Shown: positions 35,181 through 43,297 of the stretch, one piece after another
Layout: each line of letters opens with the position of its first letter
Position numbering within the stretch: position 1 is the stretch's first letter
DNA from: Candidatus Nanoarchaeia archaeon
GTDB lineage: Archaea; Nanoarchaeota; Nanoarchaeia; SCGC-AAA011-G17; JAFCDX01
Assembly: GCA_028717785.1 (NCBI GenBank)
Contig: JAQUND010000009.1
Location: 1-53,231 of the forward strand
Direction: 5' to 3'
DNA: 53,231 nt
The notes under the pieces: generated by a model
The model's database searches: none
Told to the model about the DNA's origin: nothing
Seen by the model: only the letters and a program-made list of their open reading frames with translations
Translations under genes and position numbers: made by a program

Positions 35181-35927
35181 TTAAAATTTTATTAAAAAAC
35201 TAATTTTCTTTTGTAATTTTTTAGAAATATGAAAACTTCCAATTAATAAAATAAATAAAATTGTAAAAATTAAAATAATTATCCTATAATTTAATTCTAA
35301 ATATAATAATACTAACAAAAATATAAAAATTATTAAATAAATAATTAAAAATTGATTTATTGTATAATATTTTAAAACTTTTCTTGAATATTGTTTGTTA
35401 ATAAATTCATTTTCTCTTTTTAATAAAGAAAATGCAGATGAAATTAAAAATATTCCAATTGTAATTCCAATAAAATCATAACTTCCAGCTAATACAACCC
35501 CCAAATAAAACCTTAGTGGATGAGTTAAACCATTAATTATAAAATCTAAATATTTAATATGTTTAAAATAAAATGTATATAACCAATTAATCAATAAAAA
35601 TACTAATTCAAAGATTAATAATTTAATACTGATAAAATAACCTAATAATAATCCAATTAAAATCAAACTAATAGAAAAAATCCATGCATTTCTAATACTA
35701 ATTTTTCCTGAAGCTATCATCCTTTTTTTCTTTTCAGGATGTAATCTATCTTCCTTAACATCAATAATATCGTTTATAACATAAATTGAATTATAAATTA
35801 AAGTAAATGAAATAAATACTAAAAATAATACATTATTAAAAACAAAATTTGAAGCAATTAAATAACCAAAAACTACTTCTAAAAAATATAACATTCTTGC
35901 AAAATTAAATAATTTTAAAAAATTCAT
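35181..35927 (-). CDS. UbiA-family prenyltransferase, polyprenyl-phosphate type
   Basis: 248 residues from the ATG at 35927, which gives an ATGA overlap with the upstream PAP2 gene. Seven to eight membrane helices. First acidic motif NDIIDVKEDRLHPEKKKRMI and second motif YFKHIKYLDFIINGLTHPLR. The DRLHPxK form is typical of decaprenyl-phosphate phosphoribosyltransferase-like UbiA proteins, which attach phosphoribose to polyprenyl phosphate. A lipid-quinone or archaeal-lipid role is the alternative. Context (PAP2, GT4) favours lipid-linked sugar synthesis. Confidence 0.82.
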   Translation of the reverse strand: MNFLKLFNFARMLYFLEVVFGYLIASNFVFNNVLFLVFISFTLIYNSIYVINDIIDVKEDRLHPEKKKRMIASGKISIRNAWIFSISLILIGLLLGYFISIKLLIFELVFLLINWLYTFYFKHIKYLDFIINGLTHPLRFYLGVVLAGSYDFIGITIGIFLISSAFSLLKRENEFINKQYSRKVLKYYTINQFLIIYLIIFIFLLVLLYLELNYRIIILIFTILFILLIGSFHISKKLQKKISFLIKF

Positions 35928-36385
35928 ATTAAATACCATAAACTACAAGTAATAATAACCCCCATTAAATAACCAAATAAAATATCAATTAAATAGTGTC
36001 TTTTTAATGAAATTCTTGAATAACCCACTAATAAAATCATAACTATCCCAAATATTAATATAAATAATGAAGTATAAAAATGATAAATACTTAATACTAA
36101 CAAAACAATTCTAGCTGAATGTATACTTGGAAAACTACCTGCATCTACTTTTTCAAGTAAATTTGAATATTTTTGATGATCTGGTCTTTTCTTGAAGAAA
36201 AATATTTTAAATAAAGCCCCAATAGTTTCAATTATAATTAATCCTATAATTAATATTAATGAAAGTTTAGTATTAAAATTTAAAAACAATAAGGCAATTA
36301 TTAATAAAAACAAAAATGAACCCATAGCAGTTATATTTAGTATTGTTTCTAGTATTTGTTTATCTAATATTTTCTTATATTTCAT
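35924..36385 (-). CDS. PAP2-family membrane phosphatase
   Basis: 153 residues with about five membrane helices. KKRPDHQKY (motif 1), GSFPSIHSAR (motif 2, catalytic His) and GYSRISLKRHYLIDILFG (motif 3, His and Asp) are the three phosphatidic-acid-phosphatase motifs. Lies between UbiA and GT4, overlapping each by 4 nt. In mycobacteria a UbiA/PAP2 pair acts in polyprenyl-phosphate pentose synthesis, so dephosphorylating a lipid-linked sugar phosphate is a reasonable guess. Confidence 0.85.
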   Translation of the reverse strand: MKYKKILDKQILETILNITAMGSFLFLLIIALLFLNFNTKLSLILIIGLIIIETIGALFKIFFFKKRPDHQKYSNLLEKVDAGSFPSIHSARIVLLVLSIYHFYTSLFILIFGIVMILLVGYSRISLKRHYLIDILFGYLMGVIITCSLWYLI

Positions 36386-37518
36386 TTTAAATTTTTATAT
36401 ATCCTTTCTAATTGTTTAATTACTTGATTTAATGAATATTTATCTGCTACTTTTATAGATTCTTTTCCAAATTTATCTCTTTCTTCCTTATTTTTTAATA
36501 TTTCTATTATATATTTAGCTATATTTTTATAATCTCCTGGTTCAATTACAAAACCATTCTTTCCATTTTTAACTATTGTTGGGATTGCTAATTTATTTAC
36601 CCCAATAATAGGTAAACCACAAGCCATTGCTTCTAGAATTACAATACCTTCTGTTTCTACTGTTGATGCTGTAACAAAAACATCTGAAGAACAATACAGT
36701 TTAGGTAACTCATCATAATTAACACGACCTAAAAACTTAACTTTTTTATTAATTTTTAATTTCTTAGTTAAATTTTTTAATTCTTCTAAATAAGGGCCAT
36801 CTCCAGCAATAACTAAACGTGCATCTTTATTTATTTTTAAAACTTCATTAAATGCTTTAATTAAAACATCAATATTTTTTTCATAACCAATACGACCAAC
36901 ATGAAGAATTATATTTCCAGATTTTTTCATTTTTAAAAATTTAAATTTATTAAGATCAACTCCATTTGATAAAAATACTATAGGTTTTTTGATTCCATTT
37001 TTTCTTAATTCTTCTTTCATGGCTATAGAAGGTGTTGTAACCAGATTACATCTATTGTAAAAACTTTTAGTATAATCCCAAGTAAGTTTTTTAGCTGTTT
37101 TAGAATTATCTAAATTTGGAATAGGTAAATATTTTAAAAAATCAGGTAATAAAGTATGATATGTACTCACAACTGGAATTTTAAACATTTTAGATATTAA
37201 TAAAGCACTCCACCCTAGAAAAGAAGGAGTATGAATATGAATTACATCTGGTTTTATCTGTCTAATTTTTGTAATCATATCTGCTAATCTGGGTAAAACT
37301 AATTGAAAATCAGGATAATTAATTAAATTAATAGGATTATAATAAAAAATTTTAATATTTTTTCCTAATTTTGTAATAAATTTTTTATCTTTTGGTTTTA
37401 CTGTAAAAATATAAATTTTATGACCTTTTTTTGCAAGATTTATAGAAGAATTTCTTACTGAAGTAACAATACCATTAATATTAGGCATGAAAGTATCAGT
37501 AAACATAGCTATTTTCAT
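36382..37518 (-). CDS. Family 4 glycosyltransferase
   Basis: 378 residues of GT-B fold. TDTFMPNINGIVTSVRNSS at the N-terminus, DVIHIHTPSFLGWSA, VVSTYHTLLPDF, HVGRIGYEKNIDVLIKAF, VIAGDGPYLEELKNL and the nucleotide-sugar/catalytic region TVETEGIVILEAMACGLPI. Resembles glycosyltransferases that decorate diacylglycerol or polyprenyl lipids, such as PimB-like and MgtA-like enzymes. First gene of the GT4-PAP2-UbiA operon, overlapping PAP2 by 4 nt (ATGA). Confidence 0.9.
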   Translation of the reverse strand: MKIAMFTDTFMPNINGIVTSVRNSSINLAKKGHKIYIFTVKPKDKKFITKLGKNIKIFYYNPINLINYPDFQLVLPRLADMITKIRQIKPDVIHIHTPSFLGWSALLISKMFKIPVVSTYHTLLPDFLKYLPIPNLDNSKTAKKLTWDYTKSFYNRCNLVTTPSIAMKEELRKNGIKKPIVFLSNGVDLNKFKFLKMKKSGNIILHVGRIGYEKNIDVLIKAFNEVLKINKDARLVIAGDGPYLEELKNLTKKLKINKKVKFLGRVNYDELPKLYCSSDVFVTASTVETEGIVILEAMACGLPIIGVNKLAIPTIVKNGKNGFVIEPGDYKNIAKYIIEILKNKEERDKFGKESIKVADKYSLNQVIKQLERIYKNLK

Positions 37519-37592
37519 TTATATTAGTAATAAAAATTAAGATTATAAATTTATCTAATAAGGTTTATATATCTATTAATTTTAATATTTTT

Positions 37593-39131
37593 ATGAACGA
37601 AGATGACCATTTCCATTGGGCAGATGATGCAGCTAAAAGGGTTATAAAAGAAAAAGGTAATAAAAAATTATATACTTGTGCTGCAGGTATTACTCCTTCA
37701 GGAACTGTACATATAGGTAATTTTAGAGAAATAATGACTGTTGATTTAGTTTGTAAATCATTAAAAGATTTAGGTAAAAAAACAAGATTTATTTATTCCT
37801 GGGATGATTATGATGTTTTTAGAAAAGTTCCGGTAAATATGCCTAATCAAGAATTATTAAAAAAATATCTTAGACAACCTATTGTTGATACACCTGATAC
37901 ATTTGGTTGTCATAAAAGTTATGCTGAACATAATGAAAAAGTTGTAGAAGAAATACTTCCTATAGTTGGAATTAACCCTGAATTTTTATACCAAAGTCAA
38001 AAATATAGAAAATGTGAATATGCAGAAGAAATTAAATTTATTTTGAATAATAAATTAAAAGTTAAAAAGATCTTGGATAAATATAGAGAAGAACCTTTAC
38101 CAGATGATTGGTACCCTGTAAGTATTTATTGTGAAAAATGTAATACAGATGATACTGAAGTTTTAAGTTATGATGGAGAATACTCCATTAAATACAAATG
38201 TAAATGTGATTACGAAAATACTATTGATTTTAGAAAAAAAGGAAATGTTAAATTACCTTGGAGAGTTGATTGGCCAATGCGTTGGCATTATGAAAGTGTT
38301 GATTTTGAACCAGGGGGTAAGGAACATAGTACAGAAGGAGGATCTTATTCAACTGCAAGATTAATTATTAAAGAATTATATAATGAAGAACCACCAACTT
38401 ATCAAAAATATGATTTTATAATATTAAAAGGAATTGGTGGAAAAATGAGTTCTTCTAGTGGAAATGTAATTACATTAAAGGAAATGTTAGAAATTTACGA
38501 ACCAGAAGTTATAAGATTTTTATTTGCATCAGCAAGACCAGAATCAGAATTTGCAATTAGTTTTGATTTAGATGTATTAAAGGTATATGAAGACTTTGAT
38601 AAAATAGAAAGAATTTATTTTGATAAAGAAGAAGGTAAAAAATTAACCAAAGAAAAAAGAATTTATGAATTATCTTGTATTGAAATACCTAAAAAAATGC
38701 CAGAACAATATACATTTAGGCATTTATCTTCATTAGTACAGTTATTTAATGGAGATATTAAAAAAGTTTTAACTGAATTAAATACTAAAGATAAAAGAAT
38801 AGAAACTAGAGCTAAATGTGCTTTAAACTGGATAAATAAATACGCTCCAGAAGATATGAAATTTAAATTACAGGATAAAGTAAATACTAAATTTAATGAA
38901 CAAGAAACTAAAGCATTAAAATTATTAGCAACAAAATTAAAAAATAAATATACTGAAGATCAATTAGCAGAAGAAATTTATAATATTTCAAAAGAATCAG
39001 AAATAGAACCAAAAGATTTTTTCAAAATTTGTTATAGATTATTAATAAATAAAGAAAAAGGACCTAAATTAGCAACATTTATTCTAATAATTGGAAAAGA
39101 AAAAGTGATAAAATTAATAAATTCTGTATAG
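37593..39131 (+). CDS. lysS: Class I lysyl-tRNA synthetase
   Basis: 512 residues, archaeal class I LysRS (LysK type). TCAAGITPSGTVHIGNFREI has the HIGN motif. YSWDDYDVFRKVP, WPMRWHYESVDFEPGGKEHS and KGIGGKMSSSSGNVITL (KMSKS equivalent) follow. C-terminal alpha-helix cage. The zinc-binding insert CEKCNTDD...YKCKCDYE is present. Charges tRNA-Lys. Own promoter in the 74-nt divergent gap from GT4. Confidence 0.97.
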   Translation: MNEDDHFHWADDAAKRVIKEKGNKKLYTCAAGITPSGTVHIGNFREIMTVDLVCKSLKDLGKKTRFIYSWDDYDVFRKVPVNMPNQELLKKYLRQPIVDTPDTFGCHKSYAEHNEKVVEEILPIVGINPEFLYQSQKYRKCEYAEEIKFILNNKLKVKKILDKYREEPLPDDWYPVSIYCEKCNTDDTEVLSYDGEYSIKYKCKCDYENTIDFRKKGNVKLPWRVDWPMRWHYESVDFEPGGKEHSTEGGSYSTARLIIKELYNEEPPTYQKYDFIILKGIGGKMSSSSGNVITLKEMLEIYEPEVIRFLFASARPESEFAISFDLDVLKVYEDFDKIERIYFDKEEGKKLTKEKRIYELSCIEIPKKMPEQYTFRHLSSLVQLFNGDIKKVLTELNTKDKRIETRAKCALNWINKYAPEDMKFKLQDKVNTKFNEQETKALKLLATKLKNKYTEDQLAEEIYNISKESEIEPKDFFKICYRLLINKEKGPKLATFILIIGKEKVIKLINSV

Positions 39132-39140
39132 TATCATAAA

Positions 39141-39149
39141 CTTTATATA
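39141..39149 (+). promoter_or_regulatory. TATA box of the histone-fold gene
   Basis: CTTTATATA is centred about 60 nt before the ATG at 39205. Unlike most genes here this leaves a leader of about 30 nt carrying AGGAGG at 39192-39197, so initiation is SD-driven and probably strong. Confidence 0.5.
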
Positions 39150-39204
39150 CTAATATTCTTTAATTACAATAATAATCTAAAAAAAGAATAAAGGAGGAAA
39201 AAAA

Positions 39205-39375
39205 ATGAGTGAATTACTTGTTGTAAGAGCAAAAATAAAAGATGCAGCAAAAGGAATGAATGTTGCTAGTGATTTTGCAGATGAATTAAGTAAAAAAGTT
39301 GAAGAGCTTATTGATAGAGCTGTAGAAAGAGCAAAAGCTAACGATAGAAAAACAATTCAACCTAGAGACTTATAA
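39205..39375 (+). CDS. Short histone-fold protein (DUF1931-like)
   Basis: 56 residues: SELLVVRAKIKDAAKGMNVA, then FADELSKKVEELIDRAVERA and NDRKTIQPRDL. The long central helix followed by RKTIxPRDL matches the C-terminal half of histone folds and of the archaeal DUF1931 family. It is shorter than a classical archaeal histone of about 67 residues. Strong AGGAGG site and its own TATA box suggest high expression, as expected of a chromatin protein. DNA binding is inferred. Confidence 0.8.
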   Translation: MSELLVVRAKIKDAAKGMNVASDFADELSKKVEELIDRAVERAKANDRKTIQPRDL

Positions 39376-39441
39376 ATTTTCTATTTCTTATTTTTTTATT
39401 TTTTTAATAAATTATATAAAGACTGAATCCTTTTTTATTAT

Positions 39442-39831
39442 ATGGGTGCAAAACAAAAGGGGACTAGAGCAGAAAGAGAATTACTTCATATGTTATATGA
39501 AAACAAATGGCAGGTAATGCGTTCTGCTGGTTCAGGTTCTATAGGTATTCCTAATCCAGATTTACTGGCTGGAAAAGATTCAAGAGTACTAGCGATAGAA
39601 TGTAAATCACTTAATACAGAAAATAAATACTTTAAAGAGCAAGAAATCAAAGAATTAAAAGAATTTTCTAAACATTTAAATGCTGAAGCCTGGTTAGGAT
39701 TAAGATTTGACAATGTTGGTTGGTTTTTTATACAACCAGATAAATTAACTAAAACTAAATCAGGTTATTTTAATATTTCATTAACAGAATTAAAAGAGAA
39801 AGGTTTAAATTTCGATAATTTAATTAAATAA
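39442..39831 (+). CDS. hjc: Holliday junction resolvase Hjc
   Basis: 129 residues. KQKGTRAERELLHMLYENKW starts with the basic segment and catalytic Glu. GSIGIPNPDLLAGKDSRVLA supplies the catalytic Asp of PDLLAG, and IECKS the Glu-X-Lys pair, making a PD-(D/E)XK nuclease. Cleaves four-way junctions during recombination. Full length. Two bases upstream of the next gene, so likely co-transcribed. Confidence 0.95.
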   Translation: MGAKQKGTRAERELLHMLYENKWQVMRSAGSGSIGIPNPDLLAGKDSRVLAIECKSLNTENKYFKEQEIKELKEFSKHLNAEAWLGLRFDNVGWFFIQPDKLTKTKSGYFNISLTELKEKGLNFDNLIK

Positions 39832-39832
39832 T

Positions 39833-40186
39833 ATGGCAAATAATATCATAAAATATACTGGACTTAAAAGTTTAAATTTAATGGATCAAACAAAATTAAA
39901 AAACGTATTTGAGATGGAATACGAAAAAATCCGAAGAATGTATGGAAATGATATGGATTTATCCATTACAGTTAAAACGGATAGCGAAGAAAAGAAAAAG
40001 TATTCAATAAATGCCAAAATTGATGGACCTTCAAAAATTATAACTGCTGAAGCTACAGATAGAGATATTACTGCTGTTTCTAGAGAAATAGTTAAAAAGT
40101 TAAAGAATGAATTACAAAAAAAGTATAAAGAAGATGGAAAACACTGGAAAGGAATTAAAGGTGTAATTCAAAGATTTATTAGGTAA
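39833..40186 (+). CDS. Hypothetical, possibly HPF-like fold
   Basis: 117 residues, cytosolic, starting MANNIIKYTGLKSLNLMDQ. IITAEATDRDITAVSREIVK followed by KLKNELQKKYKEDGK recalls the strand-helix ending of ribosome hibernation factors (AEATDxDMxAAIDxAxDKLERQLxK). The basic C-terminus (KGIKGVIQRFIR) would suit RNA binding. The resemblance is only pattern-level. Sits 1 nt after hjc. Confidence 0.6.
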   Translation: MANNIIKYTGLKSLNLMDQTKLKNVFEMEYEKIRRMYGNDMDLSITVKTDSEEKKKYSINAKIDGPSKIITAEATDRDITAVSREIVKKLKNELQKKYKEDGKHWKGIKGVIQRFIR

Positions 40187-40385
40187 TTTTTCCCCATTTA
40201 ATTTTATTCCAAATTCTTTCATGAATATAATACAAAAATAATTTAGATAGTGCTTCTACTATTCCAACACCAATAGAAAGAATTAATTCTCCTGTAAAAA
40301 TATAAACTACTAACATTGTAGTAAATGTAGCAAAAAATCTCCAACTTATTGATTTAATAATGCTCCTTAAATTTCTCTCTTTCAT
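40179..40385 (-). CDS. DUF2061 small membrane protein
   Basis: 68 residues with two membrane helices. RSIIKSISWRFFATFTTMLV, then GELILSIGVGIVEALSKLFL and YYIHERIWNKIKWG are a full DUF2061 domain. In bacteria this domain is sometimes fused to sulfur-assimilation enzymes, but stand-alone members have no known role. Overlaps the preceding + strand gene by 8 nt. Confidence 0.9.
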   Translation of the reverse strand: MKERNLRSIIKSISWRFFATFTTMLVVYIFTGELILSIGVGIVEALSKLFLYYIHERIWNKIKWGKIT

Positions 40386-40462
40386 ATTATTTATTTTTAT
40401 AGAATTACTTATAAATATTTTTATTCTATAAATTTATATACCAGATTAATATATAATCAATA

Positions 40463-41461
40463 ATGAAAGAAGCTAAATTCTATAAAGAATATAAGAATTA
40501 TTTACAATGTCAATTATGTCCTAATTATTGCATTATTAAAGAAAATGAAACAGGAAAGTGTTATGCAAGAAAAAATATCAAAAGGAAATTAATTTCTTTA
40601 TCTTACGGAAAACCAGTTGCAATGAACATTGATCCGATAGAGAAAAAACCATTATATCACTTTTTACCTGGAACAAAAACTTATTCTATAGGAACAGCTG
40701 GATGTACATTTAAATGTCTAAATTGCCAAAATCAAGATATAGCTCATGCTAACCCTGAAGATTTTTCAACTAAATTTATAGAACCAAAAGAAATTGTAAA
40801 ATTAGCAATAAAAAATAATTGTAAATCCATTTCTTATACTTATACAGAACCTACAGCTTTTTATGAATATATGTTAGATATTGCAAAAATAGCTAAAAAA
40901 AATAAATTAAAAAATATTATTGTTTCAAATGGCTATATTAATGAAAAACCATTAATTGAATTATGTAAATATATAGATGCAGCAAATATTGATTTAAAAA
41001 GTTTTAATGAAAAATTTTACAAAAATGTTTGTTTTGGTTCTTTAAAACCAGTACTAAATACACTAAAAATACTAAAAAATAAAAATATCTGGTTAGAAAT
41101 AACTAATTTAATTATTCCGAAATTAAATGATAATCCAAAAGAAATAGATAAAATGACAAAATGGATTTATACTAATTTAAAACAAATTCCATTGCATTTT
41201 AGTAAATTCTATCCTATGCACAAACTAACAAATAAAGAACCAACTAGTTTAGAAACCTTAAAAAAAGCTTATGAAATTGCAAAAAAGAATAAACTAAATT
41301 ATGTTTATTTAGGTAATGTAAAAACAGATATGGAAAATACTTATTGTCCTAGATGTAAACAATTACTTGTAGAAAGAAATGGATATTCTATAACAAAAAT
41401 GAATATAAAGAATAAAAAATGTAATAGATGTAATGAAAAAATACCTGGTATTTGGTCTTAG
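40463..41461 (+). CDS. amrS: AmmeMemoRadiSam radical SAM enzyme (AmrS)
   Basis: 332 residues. An N-terminal Cys set (CQLCPNYC...GKC) precedes the radical SAM cluster motif AGCTFKCLNCQNQDIAH (CxxxCxxC). TYTEPTAFYEY, IVSNGYINEKPL, ANIDLKSF and HFSKFYPMHKLTN are typical of AmrS and pyruvate-formate-lyase-activase-like enzymes. A C-terminal zinc pair CPRC...CNRC follows. Its system partner AMMECR1 is at 15423-15956. Substrate unknown. Overlaps the next gene by 29 nt. Confidence 0.95.
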   Translation: MKEAKFYKEYKNYLQCQLCPNYCIIKENETGKCYARKNIKRKLISLSYGKPVAMNIDPIEKKPLYHFLPGTKTYSIGTAGCTFKCLNCQNQDIAHANPEDFSTKFIEPKEIVKLAIKNNCKSISYTYTEPTAFYEYMLDIAKIAKKNKLKNIIVSNGYINEKPLIELCKYIDAANIDLKSFNEKFYKNVCFGSLKPVLNTLKILKNKNIWLEITNLIIPKLNDNPKEIDKMTKWIYTNLKQIPLHFSKFYPMHKLTNKEPTSLETLKKAYEIAKKNKLNYVYLGNVKTDMENTYCPRCKQLLVERNGYSITKMNIKNKKCNRCNEKIPGIWS

Positions 41462-42902
41462 TTTAATTCTATTTTCTCTAAATGTTAATGCATTACAATT
41501 AACTGAAATAATGTATAATCCAATTCAAACTGGAAGTGATCATGAATGGATCGAAATTTATAATGATAAAAATGAAAGCATTAATATTAGTAATTTAAAA
41601 TTATACGAGGGAAATACTAATCATAAATTAGAATTAAAAAATGGAAATGATAATTTAAATTATAATGAATATGCTATTATTGCAAATAAATATGATATAT
41701 TCTTACAAGATTTTCCTTCCTTTAATGGAAATTTATTTGATAGTTCTTTTTCTCTTTCAGATACTAATGAATTTATAGCATTAAAATATGATAATGGAAC
41801 TATAATTGATTCTGTTAATTATACTAATGAAATTGGAGGAGACGGAAATGGAAAAACAATTATTTATTATAATAATTATTGGTACGAATCAATTAACATA
41901 AATGGAACTCCTGGATCTGAAAATATTATTTCTGTTTCTAGTGAACAAGATTATAGAAATTTAAAAATAAATGAAATTTTTCCTAATCCTTATGGAAATG
42001 ATGAAGAAGGTGAATTTGTAGAATTATATAATAAAGGTAGTTATGATTTAAATTTAGAAAGATTAAAATTAAAAGATGAAGCAAATCATGAGATAATTAT
42101 TACCAATATAAATACTAAAAATTTAATTATAGAGAGTAATGGTTATTCTGCAATTTATATGAATGGTTTTTCGGGTTTTTTAAATAATCAGGGTTTTGAA
42201 AAAGTAAAATTATATTATGAAGATAAATTAATAGATGAAATAAGTTATTTTAATTCTAAAGAAGATTTATCCTGGTCAAAAGAAGATGATATTTGGGCAT
42301 TAAGAAAACCTACCCCCAATGAAAAAAATCAAATAATTGAACCTGAATCAGATTCTAAATTAGAAATAGCTAAAATTTATACTGGTTCTGATAATAAAGC
42401 AAAATTTGGAGATAATTTACTAGTTTCTGTAAAAATATACAAGGGAAATACTTCTAGATATGCAAATTACTTATATTTAGAAAATACAAATGGAGAACAA
42501 ATAAGTAAAAGAACAACAGTACATACAAATAGAAAATATACAGATTATGAATTTACATTACCAATACAAATAGATCCAAATTGTAATCAAAAATATAAGG
42601 ATGGAAGGTATAATATTGCATTAGAAGGATTAAATGAAAAAATAACTAAAGAAATTGATATTTCAGGTCTAACAACTGATCTTTGTGAAACAGTCTACAA
42701 AGAGAAAAAAATAGAAAAAGAGATTACAACTTTACTAAAAACAAACAAAATCGAAAGTAATTTAAATTCTTCTACCAGCGTTATAACCAGTAACGTTATA
42801 TATGAATCATCAGATATAAAAGCTCAAAGATCAGGACTTTATATTTTTAGTTTGATTTTAATTGTATTAATGTTACATTGGAGTTTAAAAAAATGGAAAT
42901 GA
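41433..42902 (+). CDS. Secreted lamin-tail-domain protein, C-terminal membrane anchor
   Basis: 489 residues. Signal peptide (MKKYLVFGLSLILFSLNVNA). Two lamin-tail domains: LQLTEIMYNPIQTGSDHEWI at about 20-130 and LKINEIFPNPYGNDEEGEFV at about 175-290. A beta-rich domain follows, then a C-terminal membrane helix (LYIFSLILIVLMLHW) before a short basic tail. Lamin-tail domains in prokaryotes are found in secreted nucleases and surface proteins; no nuclease domain is seen here. Coupled to the next gene (ATGA). Confidence 0.85.
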   Translation: MKKYLVFGLSLILFSLNVNALQLTEIMYNPIQTGSDHEWIEIYNDKNESINISNLKLYEGNTNHKLELKNGNDNLNYNEYAIIANKYDIFLQDFPSFNGNLFDSSFSLSDTNEFIALKYDNGTIIDSVNYTNEIGGDGNGKTIIYYNNYWYESININGTPGSENIISVSSEQDYRNLKINEIFPNPYGNDEEGEFVELYNKGSYDLNLERLKLKDEANHEIIITNINTKNLIIESNGYSAIYMNGFSGFLNNQGFEKVKLYYEDKLIDEISYFNSKEDLSWSKEDDIWALRKPTPNEKNQIIEPESDSKLEIAKIYTGSDNKAKFGDNLLVSVKIYKGNTSRYANYLYLENTNGEQISKRTTVHTNRKYTDYEFTLPIQIDPNCNQKYKDGRYNIALEGLNEKITKEIDISGLTTDLCETVYKEKKIEKEITTLLKTNKIESNLNSSTSVITSNVIYESSDIKAQRSGLYIFSLILIVLMLHWSLKKWK

Positions 42903-43297
42903 AAGTACGTGCAATTATTGAAATAGCTGGTTTTCCAGAAGACCATGTAAAAAAAACAATGGATATGGTTATGGATAACTTAACTAAAGAAAAAGGGATT
43001 GTAATAGTTTCAAAAACAGTTGCACCAGTAGAACATGTACAGAAAATGTGGAGTACTTTTGCAGAATTAGAATTAAAATTTGATGAATTAAAAATACTAA
43101 ATGATTTTTGCTTTAATTATATGCCCTCATCTATAGAAATAATTGATCCAATAAATTTAAACAATCATGCTAATGATATGAGTGATTTTTTAAATGATTT
43201 ACTTGCTAGATTGCATAATTTTACTATGTATATAAAAAATTTACAAGCAGAAAATGAAGTACTAAAAAGAGAATCTAGCGGTGGTTTGAAAAAGTAA
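42899..43297 (+). CDS. Hypothetical conserved DPANN-type protein
   Basis: 132 residues from the ATG at 42899, which shares ATGA with the lamin-tail gene stop. KVRAIIEIAGFPEDHVKKTM, IVIVSKTVAPVEHVQKMWST, FCFNYMPSSIEIIDP and a C-terminal heptad helix. Alpha/beta then coiled coil, no membrane part. Context with an exported protein is not informative. I do not recognise a named family. Confidence 0.7.
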   Translation: MKVRAIIEIAGFPEDHVKKTMDMVMDNLTKEKGIVIVSKTVAPVEHVQKMWSTFAELELKFDELKILNDFCFNYMPSSIEIIDPINLNNHANDMSDFLNDLLARLHNFTMYIKNLQAENEVLKRESSGGLKK

